A DNA stretch of 64,000 nt from Glebionis coronaria (GCA_025667525.1 CM046879.1:366128639-366192638); one strand, 5' to 3'; counted from the stretch's first letter, positions 43,379 through 54,890 are shown. The notes: a model not told the origin generated them from the sequence alone. Numbers and translations are program-made.

Positions 43379-46150
43379 GTCGCTCCAAGTTACAAAGTTC
43401 TAAATATTCTATAGCTCGTGATCTATGCTAATAATGATGTGACCGAGACTTTCTTTGGGAAAACATATTTCCAACAATCTCCCCCTAAGGGAGGTCACAC
43501 CATTTTACAAAATCTTAAACCTAGCATCTATGCTTGAGTCTTCGATCTTGTTCTTGTGAATATGCTTGATGTGATCTTTGACTTTAGTCTTGAGCATGTT
43601 TCCTTGCCTTGACCTTGTGCATTCATCACTTGTGAAATTTGCCTCTTCGTGACTTCATGTTCCACATACTTATACCTTTAAATTCTTGAAAGCTTCAGAG
43701 TTTGATACAGCGGAAGACTTGACCTTCAGACTTTCTTGAATTTGTTGAAGTACTAAGTGTATGTAGTACAAGCATGTGGTGACGACTTCTTCTGGATTAT
43801 ACACCGTAATGCCACCTTCTTGTTACGCTGCATAAGACAGTTAGCAACAAACCATATACACGGATGAAATGGCCTTGAACATTTCATTCTAATTCGGTAG
43901 CATTTTACCTCCGGTCGGTGAAGACCGTTGGACGATATTAAATACCGTACTTGTGGCAGGTAGTTTCAATAAAGAACCTCCTTGACAAGATTTCGCGGGT
44001 AAACCCGTTCTCTTTACTCGACCGTCCAAAGCTGACTGCGAACGTAAAGAGTGAATCATTTGGATAATATTATCCGCATGATTTGAAGCCGTCAATTCAT
44101 GTTCCTGGAACAAGTGAAGTTCAATTAAGAACCGCACCATCGTTGCTTTCCAGTTGTCACTAGCTTGATTCATAAAGAATCTTGCAAGTTACCTACCAAG
44201 TGCTGTTTGATGTTAACACTAGAAGGATTTCCACTCGTCACTGTGATCAATAAAGAGTCACTCTGAGTGTTCTGGCAAGATCATATGATAATGCGTAGAG
44301 GCCTGGAACGTGTTTAAATTCATTTAAGAATTAAACCACTGTTTCTTTCCAGTTATCACAAGTTTGATTCATAAAGAATCGCACAAGTCACCTACCATGA
44401 GCTTTTTGATATTCGCTCAAGAAGGATTTCCATCTTCATTGTAAATACTTTCGTATTACTCGGATGTTCAGGCAAGATCATGAAGATTTTGCGTAGGACT
44501 CTTAAGATCTTTCTTACTTTTCACAGTGTGTGAAGAAGCAAGGAAATATGAAAGTGTGTCCTAATGAGATATTTGATGATCTCAAATGGCTCTAGACTCG
44601 ATCGTGCATTTTGGATTTTAGTGATCGGAGGCTGGAGAGGAGTGCTACCTTTTCAATACCAATTTATTCGGAGTGAATAAATCAATAGATAATGTGTTGT
44701 CTCCGTGTGATTAAAACAAATATCTTTTGAGAGATATCTGAGTTAGCTGGGATGGGTTGTGCCTTGCATCACTGGGTACATGATGTCTATCTTCAATATC
44801 GAGAATCATAAATGATCTCAATAGCATATGAATTGACCCGGTTTCTGCCTAAGGTTGTAAGGAGGGCTTCTTTCTTTACACCCTTTATCTTTACAATTCT
44901 TTTTCATTCTTCAACCCCTTCAATGCTTACCAATACGTCATAACTAGCACCTTGTTGTGATTGTTCCAGTGCTAACTTAAGTACTTGGTCGGCATTCAGC
45001 TACGTTCACAATCTTTCTCCATATTTCTAAGGACTACTATTTCTAGCTATGGAATGTCCTTGGGAAGATTCCTCCGGTTCTAGAGAAATCATTGGACTTT
45101 AACCTATCCTACCATCCTTATGTCACCACAATCTTCACCGTCGTGAATAGAGATGTTTTGGGTAAGTGTATGTCACCATGAAATCCATTTTGAAGTGCAA
45201 ATCCATTTTGCTCCCCCTTAACATATGCCACGATATCTGAAAACATTTGGCACATGTCGGGATGAGCTAGCACGTTAAGTCAAACCATTTGTGATTAATC
45301 ATTTCCCATATTAAATCACATTTTCTCCCCCATATTAAAAATATTAACCCAATCGATGTTTTTAATATCAATTGATTTAATAGTATTTTAAGAAAATTTA
45401 GGAAGAAAAATGCAAATCCAATTATCTTCATGAATTACACAAGCTCCCCCTCAAATTAATGAGGGTGTACTTGAAACGTAAATTAAATACCTTTTAAACA
45501 CAAGTGTAAGGTATTTATCACGTGCAAATATCATATATGATAATGTATTCACAAGATTAGCAATTTACGAGGTTGGACCTGAATGATGGAGAACATCATA
45601 TGAAAGATTCACATGGTTCTTGTTCACGAATGTTGGTCACCTCGTCACGTCTAAAGTTATCTCTTGACTCCATGTGTATGATTGATATCGTTGTCTTGAC
45701 ACCAATATGTGAACTTGGCACTCTCGGCATCAAGGATTCTGAATGCTGGACAATTGCTCCCCCTCAATTGTTGACCCGTGTTCTATTGAAAGAGCTGTAG
45801 TCACTGTTTGAGTAGTCGCATCGTCGAGTATGTAGATATCAATTGCAATAAACTTTGGATTGTGGAGTTGATAACGTCGGATTCTGAAGTCAAAGCTTTC
45901 CGGTGAAATGCTTGACTTCAAAGTGAAAAGCGGGTTACTATTGGAAATAATAGCAAACCATGTGGAGCATGTTTTAAATCGTTTAAACTTCTGCTCGAAC
46001 TTTATTTACAACCCCATGTCATTATTGAATGACATTTCTAGGTTCGTAAATATTATCGATTCCAGAAGACATGCTCGTTTTATCAAAACATTTTTGAACA
46101 CACAATTTTGAAAGATTTAGAAAAACCTTTTGAAAAATTCTTGAAAAACT
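43379..46150 (-). other. 3' noncoding part of element Y
   Basis: 2.7 kb with no supportable gene; the short frames at 43889-44173 and 45573-45800 lack family features. It contains an approximate 200-bp direct duplication (44102-44300 and 44301-44500). Confidence 0.7.
44102..44500 (-). repeat. Approximate 200-bp direct duplication in Y
   Basis: The two halves share CTTTCCAGTTRTCAC, TTGATTCATAAAGAATC, GAAGGATTTCCA and GGCAAGATCAT in the same order, with considerable divergence. Confidence 0.75.
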
Positions 46151-46169
46151 GTGTTCAAAGTTTTGAAAA

Positions 46170-46890
46170 CCAATTACTTGAGCTTAAGATGTTGAATATC
46201 TTAAAAGCGAGCTCAAGTCCGAGAAGTTGTGAACTTCCCGTTGTTAAGGATAAGTTACCATCGGCGATAACCTTTCCTTTTATCTGAAGGACGAGTCCTA
46301 AGCTGACATTTACTTAGAAGTCGTTTTCATGAGCTTGAAAACTTTGACTGTTTTAACGGAAAGCTCATGACCGAGAAAGGTTAATTTCTCGTTATGAAGA
46401 AAAGTTCTCTTATTTAAAAGATACACTTTCCTTTCTGAGCTTAAAACTTTGAATGTTTTAAGACAAGCTCATGACCGAGAAAGGTGAATTTCTCGTTAAA
46501 GAGGATAAGTTATCATAAACGATAAGCTTTCCTTTATTTTAAGTTCGAGTTACAGTCTGATATTTAACTGTAAGTCATCGTGCATGAGCTTAAAAACTTC
46601 GAATGTTTTTATTATTAGCTCATTCCCGAGAAAAATTAATTTCTCGTTGTAAGGATAAGTTTATCATCGGCGATAAACTTTCCTGCCTTTGAAGAACGTG
46701 TTATAGACTGTCATTTATCTATAAGCCTTAATGCATGAGCTTAAAAACTTGGAATGTTTTTGATATAAGCTCATGCCCGAGAAAAATGAATTTCTCGTTT
46801 TTAGGATAAGTTTATCATCGGCGATAAACTTTCCTTTCTTTGATGAGCGAGTTACAGTCTGTGATATGACTATAAGTCCTTTGTTGCAGC
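46170..46890 (-). ncRNA. Tandem structured-RNA repeat array of Y (5 units)
   Basis: Unit starts on the minus strand, measured at the shared CTTTCC, are at 46834, 46683, 46532, 46431 and 46277: spacing 151, 151, 101 (a shortened unit) and 154. Each unit has the same hairpins as the Z array, for example sense TTATAGA-TAAATGACAG-TCTATAA at 46701-46724 and CTAAG-TAAATGTCAG-CTTAG at 46298-46317. See the first finding for covariation. I call it an RNA element within the transposon transcript, not a proven independent RNA gene. Confidence 0.65.
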
Positions 46891-46929
46891 TTAACCATGA
46901 ATCCCCTGAGACATTTGTTTCTCTGATAT

Positions 46930-49097
46930 CTACTTCTTCAGCAACCAAACTCTAAGAGTGTCCTTAGTTGAACGGTATACAATGATTGGACCGCTTCGTT
47001 CTTTTGGAACATCAACTTTGGTACCTGCATTCTCATTAGGAGGTTGTATACTTTTGCATGGGTTAGAGATATCTATTTTAGAAGCACGTGGGGGTTCACG
47101 GTTTTCTTTACTTGTGTCAGAGGTGGCCTGAGGGGATGATTCACTTGTCTTAGTTGGCAAACGTTTCCTTTTATAGAAAATCTTAAGTTCAGGCTTAAGT
47201 GATGTATCATCCTTTGCAATTTCCTCCCTAGTAGTCTTCGTAGAATCAGAGACTATCCTAGTTAAAGGGCACTCGTTTCCTATAAGAGTGAAAGTTCTAC
47301 CAGTGGGGCGCCACATTTTGCCAACGGGTTTGATTTTAGCAACCCACTGGGATTTAAGTCTAGCACGGGAGTTCACCTCATTAAGCAATTTTTTGATACA
47401 GGAATTATGATTTGTCGTAAAGACACATTTTCTACATGTTTTACAAGTAGCATATTTAATGTCCCAGTAAGATCTAGAATCCCTAGATGATTGATTGATG
47501 CTCCTAGGATTGGACATGCTACGGTTAGCAGTGTTGGGTAAATTAGAAGGCATCTGACTAGGTTTGAAATTCCTATCTCTTACATGTGTCTTTTGCTTAG
47601 CTTCCCTAAGATCAGATTTATGGCAAACGTCATTTGAACTATTTCTAGACGTGGTCTTGGTATTTTTAGGGAAACTAGAGGCAATCATATGATTTGGTCT
47701 TGCTAAAGCTGGAGTGATCACATTGGGCCTAGTTGCTGGAGTGACTGGTCTAAAAAGATGAACCAAATCAACTTGGGAGGCAAACCGCGGTCTCGAGGAT
47801 TGTGGTCGCTCGGATCTAAATGCAGTAGGTTGTCTGACAGTCGGTTGTCTGACGAACTGATTTGTAGGCGGTTTCCCCAAGATTGTTGGTTTTTCAAGCT
47901 TAGTGTCCACACTAGATCCTCTAGTTTTCCTTAACTCGTTTTCAACGCAGCTATAGCAAAAACCATTTCCTGTACTTGGGCTTTTAATGTCTCATTCTCT
48001 TTGAGCAATTCATCTTGGGATGCCAACTTAGATTCAAGCAACTGAATTTGTTTCAAAAGATTATCCTTTTCAGCTTTAGACTCTAAAACTTTTTGATCTA
48101 ATTTTCTTTTAAGAACAACGTTTGACTTTTCAAGTTTCTCAAAGTATGTTTCAAATTTGTCTGTTTTCTTAGAAAATTCAAGTTTGGCATCCTCAAGATC
48201 TTTTAATTGTTGAGCTACAATCATTTCGAGCTCTCTAATCTTGGAATCAGAAGTAGTCAATGAAGCAGTTATAGGACAATTATCATGATGTTTAGCATTT
48301 TGAACACTTTCTCCCCCATTATGACTCTCATCGGATGAATCAGAAGTGGTATTTCTATCACTCTTTTCCATCCCATGTTTGTCATAATTAGGCTCAGAAT
48401 GCCCAATATGCGGCATGTCATCAGCATATACATCATGAACAACATTACATTGTACCATGTTTGCCGGCTCTTCGTCATAAACGGGTAAGGTGTCATCAAG
48501 AGAGATCTCGTGAACATTCCCTGACGTGCCACTGGTATCATGTTGTCCTCCTGATTCCGTGCTCTTGTCATCGTGAGGCTCCAAGTTGTCAACCGTATGA
48601 CCATTCTCCTCTTGCATCTGCGTCATTGATTCTGGCACTCCTTTATCATACGTTTGCTGAAGTTGTGATCTTTGATAAATCGAAGACGAGACCGATGACA
48701 TGAGTTTCAAAATCGTATCACGGAAAACTCGAAGCTCGGTATGTGTATCACGAAGAAAGGATTGGCAAATCACTGAACTTTCAGGCTTGATGACATTGAA
48801 TTGGAGGAAAGGCGTGAGGTGTGTCACAAGAGCCTTGTATGCAAGTGCCGATGCAGAGTGATTAAAGTTGTTATGGTTGAGTTGCTCGGCGAGTTTGGTC
48901 AAAGTGGTAAAAATTGAGTCGATGAATATATCACGATCTTGTCCAAAGATTGTCACAAATTCGCTCCCTCCTTGAATTCCCGAAAGAGTGACAAGATGAG
49001 ACTGGAGCATTTGAAATGAATTTATACCACTTTCTCGAGCTTTGTCTTGCATTTGATGCAACTCTCCCTCTTTACGTGTCGAATTGAACGAATCCAT
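46930..49097 (-). pseudogene. Element Y gag-like protein, one frameshift
   Basis: The ATG is at 49097-49095 (MDSFNSTRKEGELHQMQD). The first 388 codons contain an amino domain of unknown fold, an acidic middle (EPHDDKSTESGGQHDTSG) and a strong coiled coil (SKIRELEMIVAQQLKDLEDA ... NLLKQIQLLESKLASQDELL). One A is missing from an A-run at about 47935, compared with Z, which shifts the frame. Sequence then continues as 47910-46930: a basic Ser/Arg/Pro-rich part, CKTCRKCVFTTNHNSC (a Cys/His cluster), LNEVNSRARLKSQ, and PTGRTFTLIGNECPLTRIVS. The last two blocks match, from memory, Gag-like proteins of Asteraceae copia elements. No protease follows. Confidence 0.8.
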
Positions 49098-51031
49098 TGA
49101 AAATCGAGGAAAGATAAAGAAAAATGATGTGGATGTTGTTGTAGTCGGGTTTTTACAAGTCGACTCGGCTCAAAAAAATGTTGTCGGCTCAAACGATTAT
49201 GAACCAAACCCGATCAAAAATCCCGTCACGTTGACTCGTCACTTTGTCGTCAAATCCGGCCACAAAAACTTTTAACCCGTCAAATATTTTTTTTTTCTTT
49301 TCACGTTAATACTTTTAAAAATACCCGCCTCAAAACGATTTGCCAAAAATTGATAAGCAAAATATTCTAAACTAAAAAATATAAAAGTGACAAAAAAAAA
49401 TTTACTTAACTAAATTAAAATAAAAATAAAATGGAGATAAAGTGAAAATAAAACAAAAAATCTATAGAAATTTACAAATTAACGCAAAACAAAAAATAAA
49501 AAAATAAAAAAAAAATCTTTGACTAAAAAATCATCAAATGTAACAGCTTTGTAAACCCCGCCTATTCACCACCCACGTGGCTTCCACCCACGAAAAAACA
49601 TAGCAATCTCCGCCTAATTATTTAATAAATATTGACTTTTCTCCCATCTGATTAATATACCCCGTCTTTCTCTCAAAAGTAAAACTCTCTCTCTCTCAGT
49701 TTATCTGTGTCTCTCTCTCTCTCACAATAATCAAATCTGACAACCAAAAAAACCCACGAAGAACCTAACGAAGGACGGACCAAGACGAATATAACTTCTA
49801 TATCTTTAAATGAGGTCTCGGGTAGGTTTATTTTAACTTTTTGATTTGTTGAGTCTCCCTCTCATCTGTAGAGTCCTTCTGGTGTGAGTGTCTGTTGGTG
49901 AGGGTGATGTAAGGGTCTGTTGTGAGGGTATGTTGTCGACGGTCTGATGTGAGGGTCTGGGTGAGGTGTCAAGGGTGAGGATGTCGAGAGAGAGTTGTGG
50001 TGTTGTGTAACAGTCGAGAGAGAGGGTGATGAGTCTTGAGTGTTGATTTTGTGTCGATGTGAGGGTGTGGGGATACGAGAGGTGAGGAAGTCGAGTCAGG
50101 GAATGAGTCTGTGTGAGTGAGGTGCGAGAGTGTGTACTGGGTCGAAAATGGGTTTAGGTGTGATGTTGTGAGATCGAGTCAGTTTAAAAAATAGAGTCTT
50201 CTGTTGTGGGTTTGATGTGTTAAGGTGATGAGGGTGAGGCTGTGAGGTTTTTTTGTTTTGAGTGTAGGTGTAGATGTCGAGAGTCTAGATGTTGTTTGTT
50301 TGGTTCGAGGGAGAGAGTGAGGGGTGTCCGAGAGATGAGAGTCGAGAGGTGATTTTGTTTTGATGTTGAGTGAAAGTTTTCGAGGGTGGGAGAGTCGAGA
50401 GGGTGTCGGTGTTTTCTTGAATGTGATGTCGAGTCGTGTTGTTAGAAAAGTCTATTCGGAAAAAGTCCTATTCGGAAAAAGTCCTATTCGAAAAAAGTCC
50501 TATTCGGAAAAAGTCCTATTCGAAAAAAAAATCCTATTCGGAAAAATCCTATTCGGAAAAGTCCTATTCGGAAAAGTCCTATTCGGAAAAGTCCTATTCG
50601 GAAAAGTCCTATTCGGAAAAGTCCTATTCGGAAAGTCTATGCGGAAAGACGGAAATCTGATCCGAGAACTGATAACTTTGGATATGTTTGGACAAATTGA
50701 TGGGAGATGGATTATTGGACTGATTTGACCAAAAACCTGAGACTTTGGACTGATAAGAAAAAGAAGAAAAGAAACTGATTAAAAAAAAATTACTGATTGA
50801 AAAAAATGATTAAAAAAGACTAAAAACTGATCTAAAACTGAGACAAAACGGATGATATAAAAAAAAACTAATTATTTAAAAAGAAAACACTGATTGGACA
50901 GATTTGGAACAAAGAGAAAAAAATTAGACGAAAGGATTCAAAAGAAAAAATAAAATAAAATAACAAATAAAATAAATATAAAAAGAAAATCAATAGATAA
51001 AAAAAAAATACAAATCCTAAGATTTAACCAT
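49098..51031 (-). other. Leader of element Y
   Basis: Noncoding, in minus-sense order: AT-rich stretch, tandem array (50446-50640), C/A-rich G-poor tract (50440-49860; seen on the plus strand as GAGGGTGAGG-type sequence), CT-repeat tract near 49680-49730, and an A/T-rich run to the gag start. The architecture equals that of Z. Confidence 0.75.
50446..50640 (-). repeat. 15-bp tandem array in Y leader
   Basis: About 13 head-to-tail copies. The sense unit is TTTTCCGAATAGGAC (plus GTCCTATTCGGAAAA), nearly homogeneous from 50545 to 50640. The period divisible by three creates meaningless repetitive frames. It is the counterpart of the TTCCGGATAAG array of Z. Confidence 0.92.
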
Positions 51032-51045
51032 GGCTCTTGATACCA
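51032..51045 (-). promoter_or_regulatory. Primer binding site, tRNA-Met type (Y)
   Basis: Minus-strand TGGTATCAAGAGCC two bases inside the 5' LTR. Confidence 0.85.
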
Positions 51046-51047
51046 AT

Positions 51048-51357
51048 TGAAGGTCTACTAATTCTTAGGATTTGGTAAATGATGGATGATCTATTGATAA
51101 GATGGTGGAAATGGGGAAGATGAAGATGGGATGTAGAGAGAAAGGAGAGAAAAGAAAAGTAGAGAGAGAAAGTATTATTTGATTAAATGAAAAGTTGTTA
51201 AATGAATGAACCACCCCTCCTAACATGATAGGAGGGGTATATATAGCCCACCCTACATGTGGGCTATATGGACTATATTTGGATCACGAGCCTAATACAT
51301 TAATATATCGTTGGAGCGACCGATCCTTCATAAATACGTAAAAACGTATTTCCAACA
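51048..51357 (-). repeat. 5' LTR of element Y (310 bp)
   Basis: Identical to 43052-43361 except at 51228. TATA box at 51237-51246 (minus). Confidence 0.95.
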
Positions 51358-51719
51358 CAAATATATTAGATTTTTTATTTTTTTTTAATTTTAGTTAAGT
51401 TAATTTTTTCAGTTAAGTTAACTTTTTATATTTTTCATATTTTAAAATTAATTTTTTAGTCAAGTTAATTTTTTATTTTTTATCAATTGATATATTTGGA
51501 TTTGGTACATCGTGTTGAGGCGGGTATTTTGAAAGAATCAAAGTGGTAAAATATTTGACGGGTTAAAAGTTTTTGTGGCCGGATTTGAAGACAAAAGTGA
51601 CGAGTCAAAGTGACGGGATTTATTTTTAGTGGCTACGGATTTTTGATAGGGCATTAATATTTGGAAATGAAGACGGATTTTTCATCAATCAGTAATCCTT
51701 AACGTCATTGTTCATCTTA
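51358..51719 (+). other. Z leader, continued after Y
   Basis: Starts with the duplicated CAAAT, then an A/T-rich tract up to the gag ATG at 51720. No gene seen. Confidence 0.75.
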
Positions 51720-54038
51720 ATGGAATCATCGAATTTGACGTTTCACGAGGGAGAACTGCAACACATGGAACTCAAAGAGATCAAACTGCGTCAAAAAACC
51801 TTGGAAATCTTTCACGAGCTCAAGACACATCTTGCAATTCTCTATCCGAACAACATGACCGAACTTCCAGCCATAGTTCAAATGTTCTTTGGAAAAGTGG
51901 ATAATTTCAAAGAGAAGATTTTTAGTAATTTGGATGCATTACAGTTGCAAGTTGAAAAGGAGAATCTTCATGAGGTTAAAGAGAAGATATGTCTAGAAAT
52001 CTTTCGCACACAATTTAAGGATTTCTTTACCTCAACAATGGAACCTCCTTTTGATTATTCGACTCCAATCTTTCACCAGATTTTTAACTTGCATACGGGC
52101 TGCCAGACTGAAACCTTTAGAGGTGGTTTACTCAATCACATCAATATACTTGAGAAGTGTATTGAGGTCAGGTTAGTTAATTACAACGAGATACGGTTGA
52201 AAAAGGGTCAGATTCAAAGAATCAAGGAGTCGTCTAAATCTTTGAATGCAACAATACCTCATGAACATGAGAGAGAGACATGCTTCAAGTTGTCGTCAAA
52301 AGATGATTACATCTGCCCCATGCAAGAAGTAAGTGCCAGTTTGGTCGTCAAGGTAAGCAATGACAAGGAATCAGGAGGAACGCATGAAATGAGCAACAAG
52401 TCACAAGTACCAACGGTTCAGGTGCCAAGTTTCAACAATATACAGCATGTTGAGCATTCTGAACCTAATTATGCCAAACATGGGATGGAAAAGATTGATA
52501 GTGATACCACTTCTGATTCATCCGATGTGAGTCATAATGGGGGAGAAAGTGTTCAAAATGCTAAACATCATGATAAGTGTCTTAGGACTACTTCTTTAAA
52601 TAATTCTGATTCTAGGATTAAAGAGCTTGAAATGATTTTAGCTCAGTAATCCAAAGAGCTTGAGGATGCCAAAATTGAATTTTCAAAGAAAAAGGAGAAA
52701 TTTGAAACATATTTTGAAAAACTTGAAAAGTCAAACGTTGTTCTTGAATGAAAATTGGATCAAACTGTTCTAGATTCTAAAGCTGAAAAGGATAATCTTT
52801 TGAAACAAATTAAGTTGCTTGAATCTAAGTTGGCATCCCAAGATAGATTTCTCAAAGAGAATGAGACTTTAAAAGCTCAAGTACAGGAAAAGGTTTTTGC
52901 TATATCTGCGTTGAAAAACGAATTAAGGAAAAATAGAGGAACTAGTGTGGACACTAAGCTTGAAAAACCATTAATCTTGGGGAAACCGCCTACAAATCAG
53001 TTCGTCAGACAACCGACCGTCAGACAACCTATTGCATTTAGATCCGAGCGACCACAATCCTCGAGACCGCGGTTTGCCTCCCAAGTTGATTTGGTTCATC
53101 TTTCTAGACCAGTCACTCCAGCAACTAGGCCCAATGTGACCAAAACAGCTTTAGCAAGACCTAATCACATGATTGCCTCTAGTTTCTCTAAAAATACCAA
53201 GACCACGTCTAGAACTAGTTCAAATGACGTTCACCATAAATCTGGTCTGAGGGAAGTTAAGCAAAAGACACAAGTAAGAGATAGGAATTTCAAACCTAGA
53301 CAGATGCCTTCTAGATTACCCAACACTGCTAACCGTAGCATGTCAAATCCTAGCAGCATCAATCATTCGTCCAGGAACTCTATATCTTACTCGGACATTA
53401 AATATGCTACTTGTAAAACATGTAGAAAATGTGTCTTTACGGCAAATCATGATTCTTGTATCAAGAAACTACTTAATGAGGTGAACTCCCGTGCTAGCCT
53501 TAAATCCCAGTCGGTTGCCAAAATCAAACCCATTGGTAAAATGTGGCGCCCCACTTGTAGAGCTTTCAACCTTGTAGGAAACGAGTGCCCTTTAACTAGG
53601 ATTGTCTCCGATTCTACTAAGACTACTAGGGAGGAAATTGAAAAGGATGATACATCACTTAAGCCTGAACATAAGGTTTTCTATAAACGGAAACGTTTGC
53701 CAACTAAGACAAGTGAATCATCCACTCAGGTTGCCTCTGGCAGAAGAAAAGACAACTGTGAACCCCCACTTGCTTCTAAGATAGATATCGCTAACCCATA
53801 TCAAAGCATGCAAATTCCTAATGAGAATGCAGGTACCAAAGTTGATGTTACAAAAGAACGAAGCGGTCCAATCATTGTATACCGTTCAACAAAGGATACT
53901 CTCAGAGTTTGGTTGCTGAAGAAGCAGATATCAGAGAAACAAGTGTGGGGTTTCATGGTTAAGCTTACCAAGAGGACTTATAGTCACATCACAGACTGTA
54001 ACTCGTTCATCAAAGAAAGGAAAGTTTATCGCCGATGA
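51720..54038 (+). pseudogene. Element Z gag-like protein (two stops)
   Basis: Start chosen at ATG 51720 (MESSNLTFHEGELQHMELKE) because it aligns with the Y start. The upstream in-frame codon at 51708 is TTG. The frame has TAA at 52647-52649 and TGA at 52749-52751, then runs to 54038 (427 codons from 52755). It has a divergent amino domain rich in helical charged residues, the segment EHSEPNYAKHGMEKIDSD from which it closely matches Y, a coiled coil (NLLKQIKLLESKLASQDRFL), a basic Ser/Arg-rich stretch, CKTCRKCVFTANHDSC, and PTCRAFNLVGNECPLTRIVS. The stop TGA at 54036-54038 lies inside the first hairpin of the downstream array. No pol follows, so it depended on proteins from elsewhere. Confidence 0.82.
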
Positions 54039-54890
54039 TAAACTTATCCTCATAACGAGAAATTAACTTTTCTCAGGCATGAGCTAAAATTAAAAACATT
54101 CGAAGTTTTTAAGCTCATGCACTTGGCTCACATTCAAATCACAGTATGTGACCCGAATTTCAGAGAAAGGGAAGTTTATCTCGTCAACGATAACTTACCC
54201 TCAAAACGAGAAATTAAATTTTCTCGGACACGAGCTTACATTTAAACTATTCAAAGGTTTTAAGCTCGTGTAAATGGCTCCTCGTTAAATGACAGACGAT
54301 GACCCGGACTTCAGAGAAAGGGAAGTTTATCTACGCAACGATAACTTACCCTCAAAACGAGAAATTAAGTTTTCTCGGACACGAGCTTATCCTAAAACCA
54401 TTCAAAGGTTTTAAGCTTGTGTATAAGGCTCATCATTAAATATCAGATGATGACCCGATCTTCAAATAAAGGAAAGTTTATCGCCGATGATAAACTTATT
54501 CTCATTAACGAGAAATTAAATTTTCTCGGACGCGAGCTTACATTAAAACTATTCAAAATTTTTAAGCTCGTGTAAATGGCGTATAATTATATTTCAGATT
54601 ATGCCCCGGACTTCAAAGAAAGGAAAGTTTATCGTCGATGATAAACTTATCCTTACAACGAGAAATCAATTTTTCTCGGGCATGATCTAATATTAAAAAC
54701 ATTCGAAGTTTTTAAGCTCCTGCACAATGACTTACAGTTAAATATCAGACTGTAACTCGGAATTCATTTTTAGGAAAGCTTATCTTTAAAGATAGCTTAT
54801 CCTCGTAACGGGAAATTAAATTTTCTCGGTCATGAGCTTGTATCAAAACATTCCAAGTTTTAAGCTCAGAAAGGAATGTGAATCTTTTAA
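53978..54890 (+). ncRNA. Tandem structured-RNA repeat array of Z (6 units, 151 bp)
   Basis: The marker AAGTTTATC (AAGCTTATC in unit 6) falls at 54022, 54172, 54323, 54474, 54625 and 54776: spacing 150, 151, 151, 151, 151. Each unit has hairpin i AAGTTTATC-GCCGAT-GATAAACTT (54022-54045), hairpin ii CGAGAAA-TTAAA-TTTCTCG, hairpin iii CATGAGCT...AGCTCATG (54078-54119) with an inner AAAAAC/GTTTTT stem, and hairpin iv such as TTACAGT-TAAATATCAG-ACTGTAA (54732-54755) or CATCAT-TAAATATCAG-ATGATG (54431-54452). A first hairpin iv (53978-54001) lies within the end of gag. Structure is inferred from complementarity, not tested. Confidence 0.7.

Larger units (their letters stand above)
43052..51357 (-). 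mobile_element. Gag-only copia-like element Y, young, inserted in Z
   Basis: Two 310-bp LTRs, minus-strand TGTTGGAAAT to GACCTTCA, flanked by CAAAT (43047-43051 and 51358-51362). It has a tRNA-Met-type primer site, a tandem array in the leader, gag with one frameshift, a tandem hairpin array and a 2.7-kb 3' noncoding part. No protease, RT or integrase. I find a single LTR mismatch (C at 43232, A at 51228), so insertion is recent. Confidence 0.95.

Noticed and set aside
43889..44173. 94-codon minus-strand frame in Y as a real gene
   Set aside because: It spans part of a 200-bp duplication, is not open in the second half, and has no recognisable domain.
41426..50640. Heat-shock elements in the TTCCG arrays, as in ONSEN
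   Set aside because: The words lack the TTCnnGAA spacing; TTCGGAA has only one intervening base.
50360..50728. Frames encoding repeated SYSEK or LFGKV units
   Set aside because: Artefact of a 15-bp tandem repeat (a multiple of three) on the strand opposite to the element's sense.
54036..54038. Programmed readthrough of the gag stop, since it lies in a hairpin
   Set aside because: No coding frame continues downstream; only the repeat array follows.
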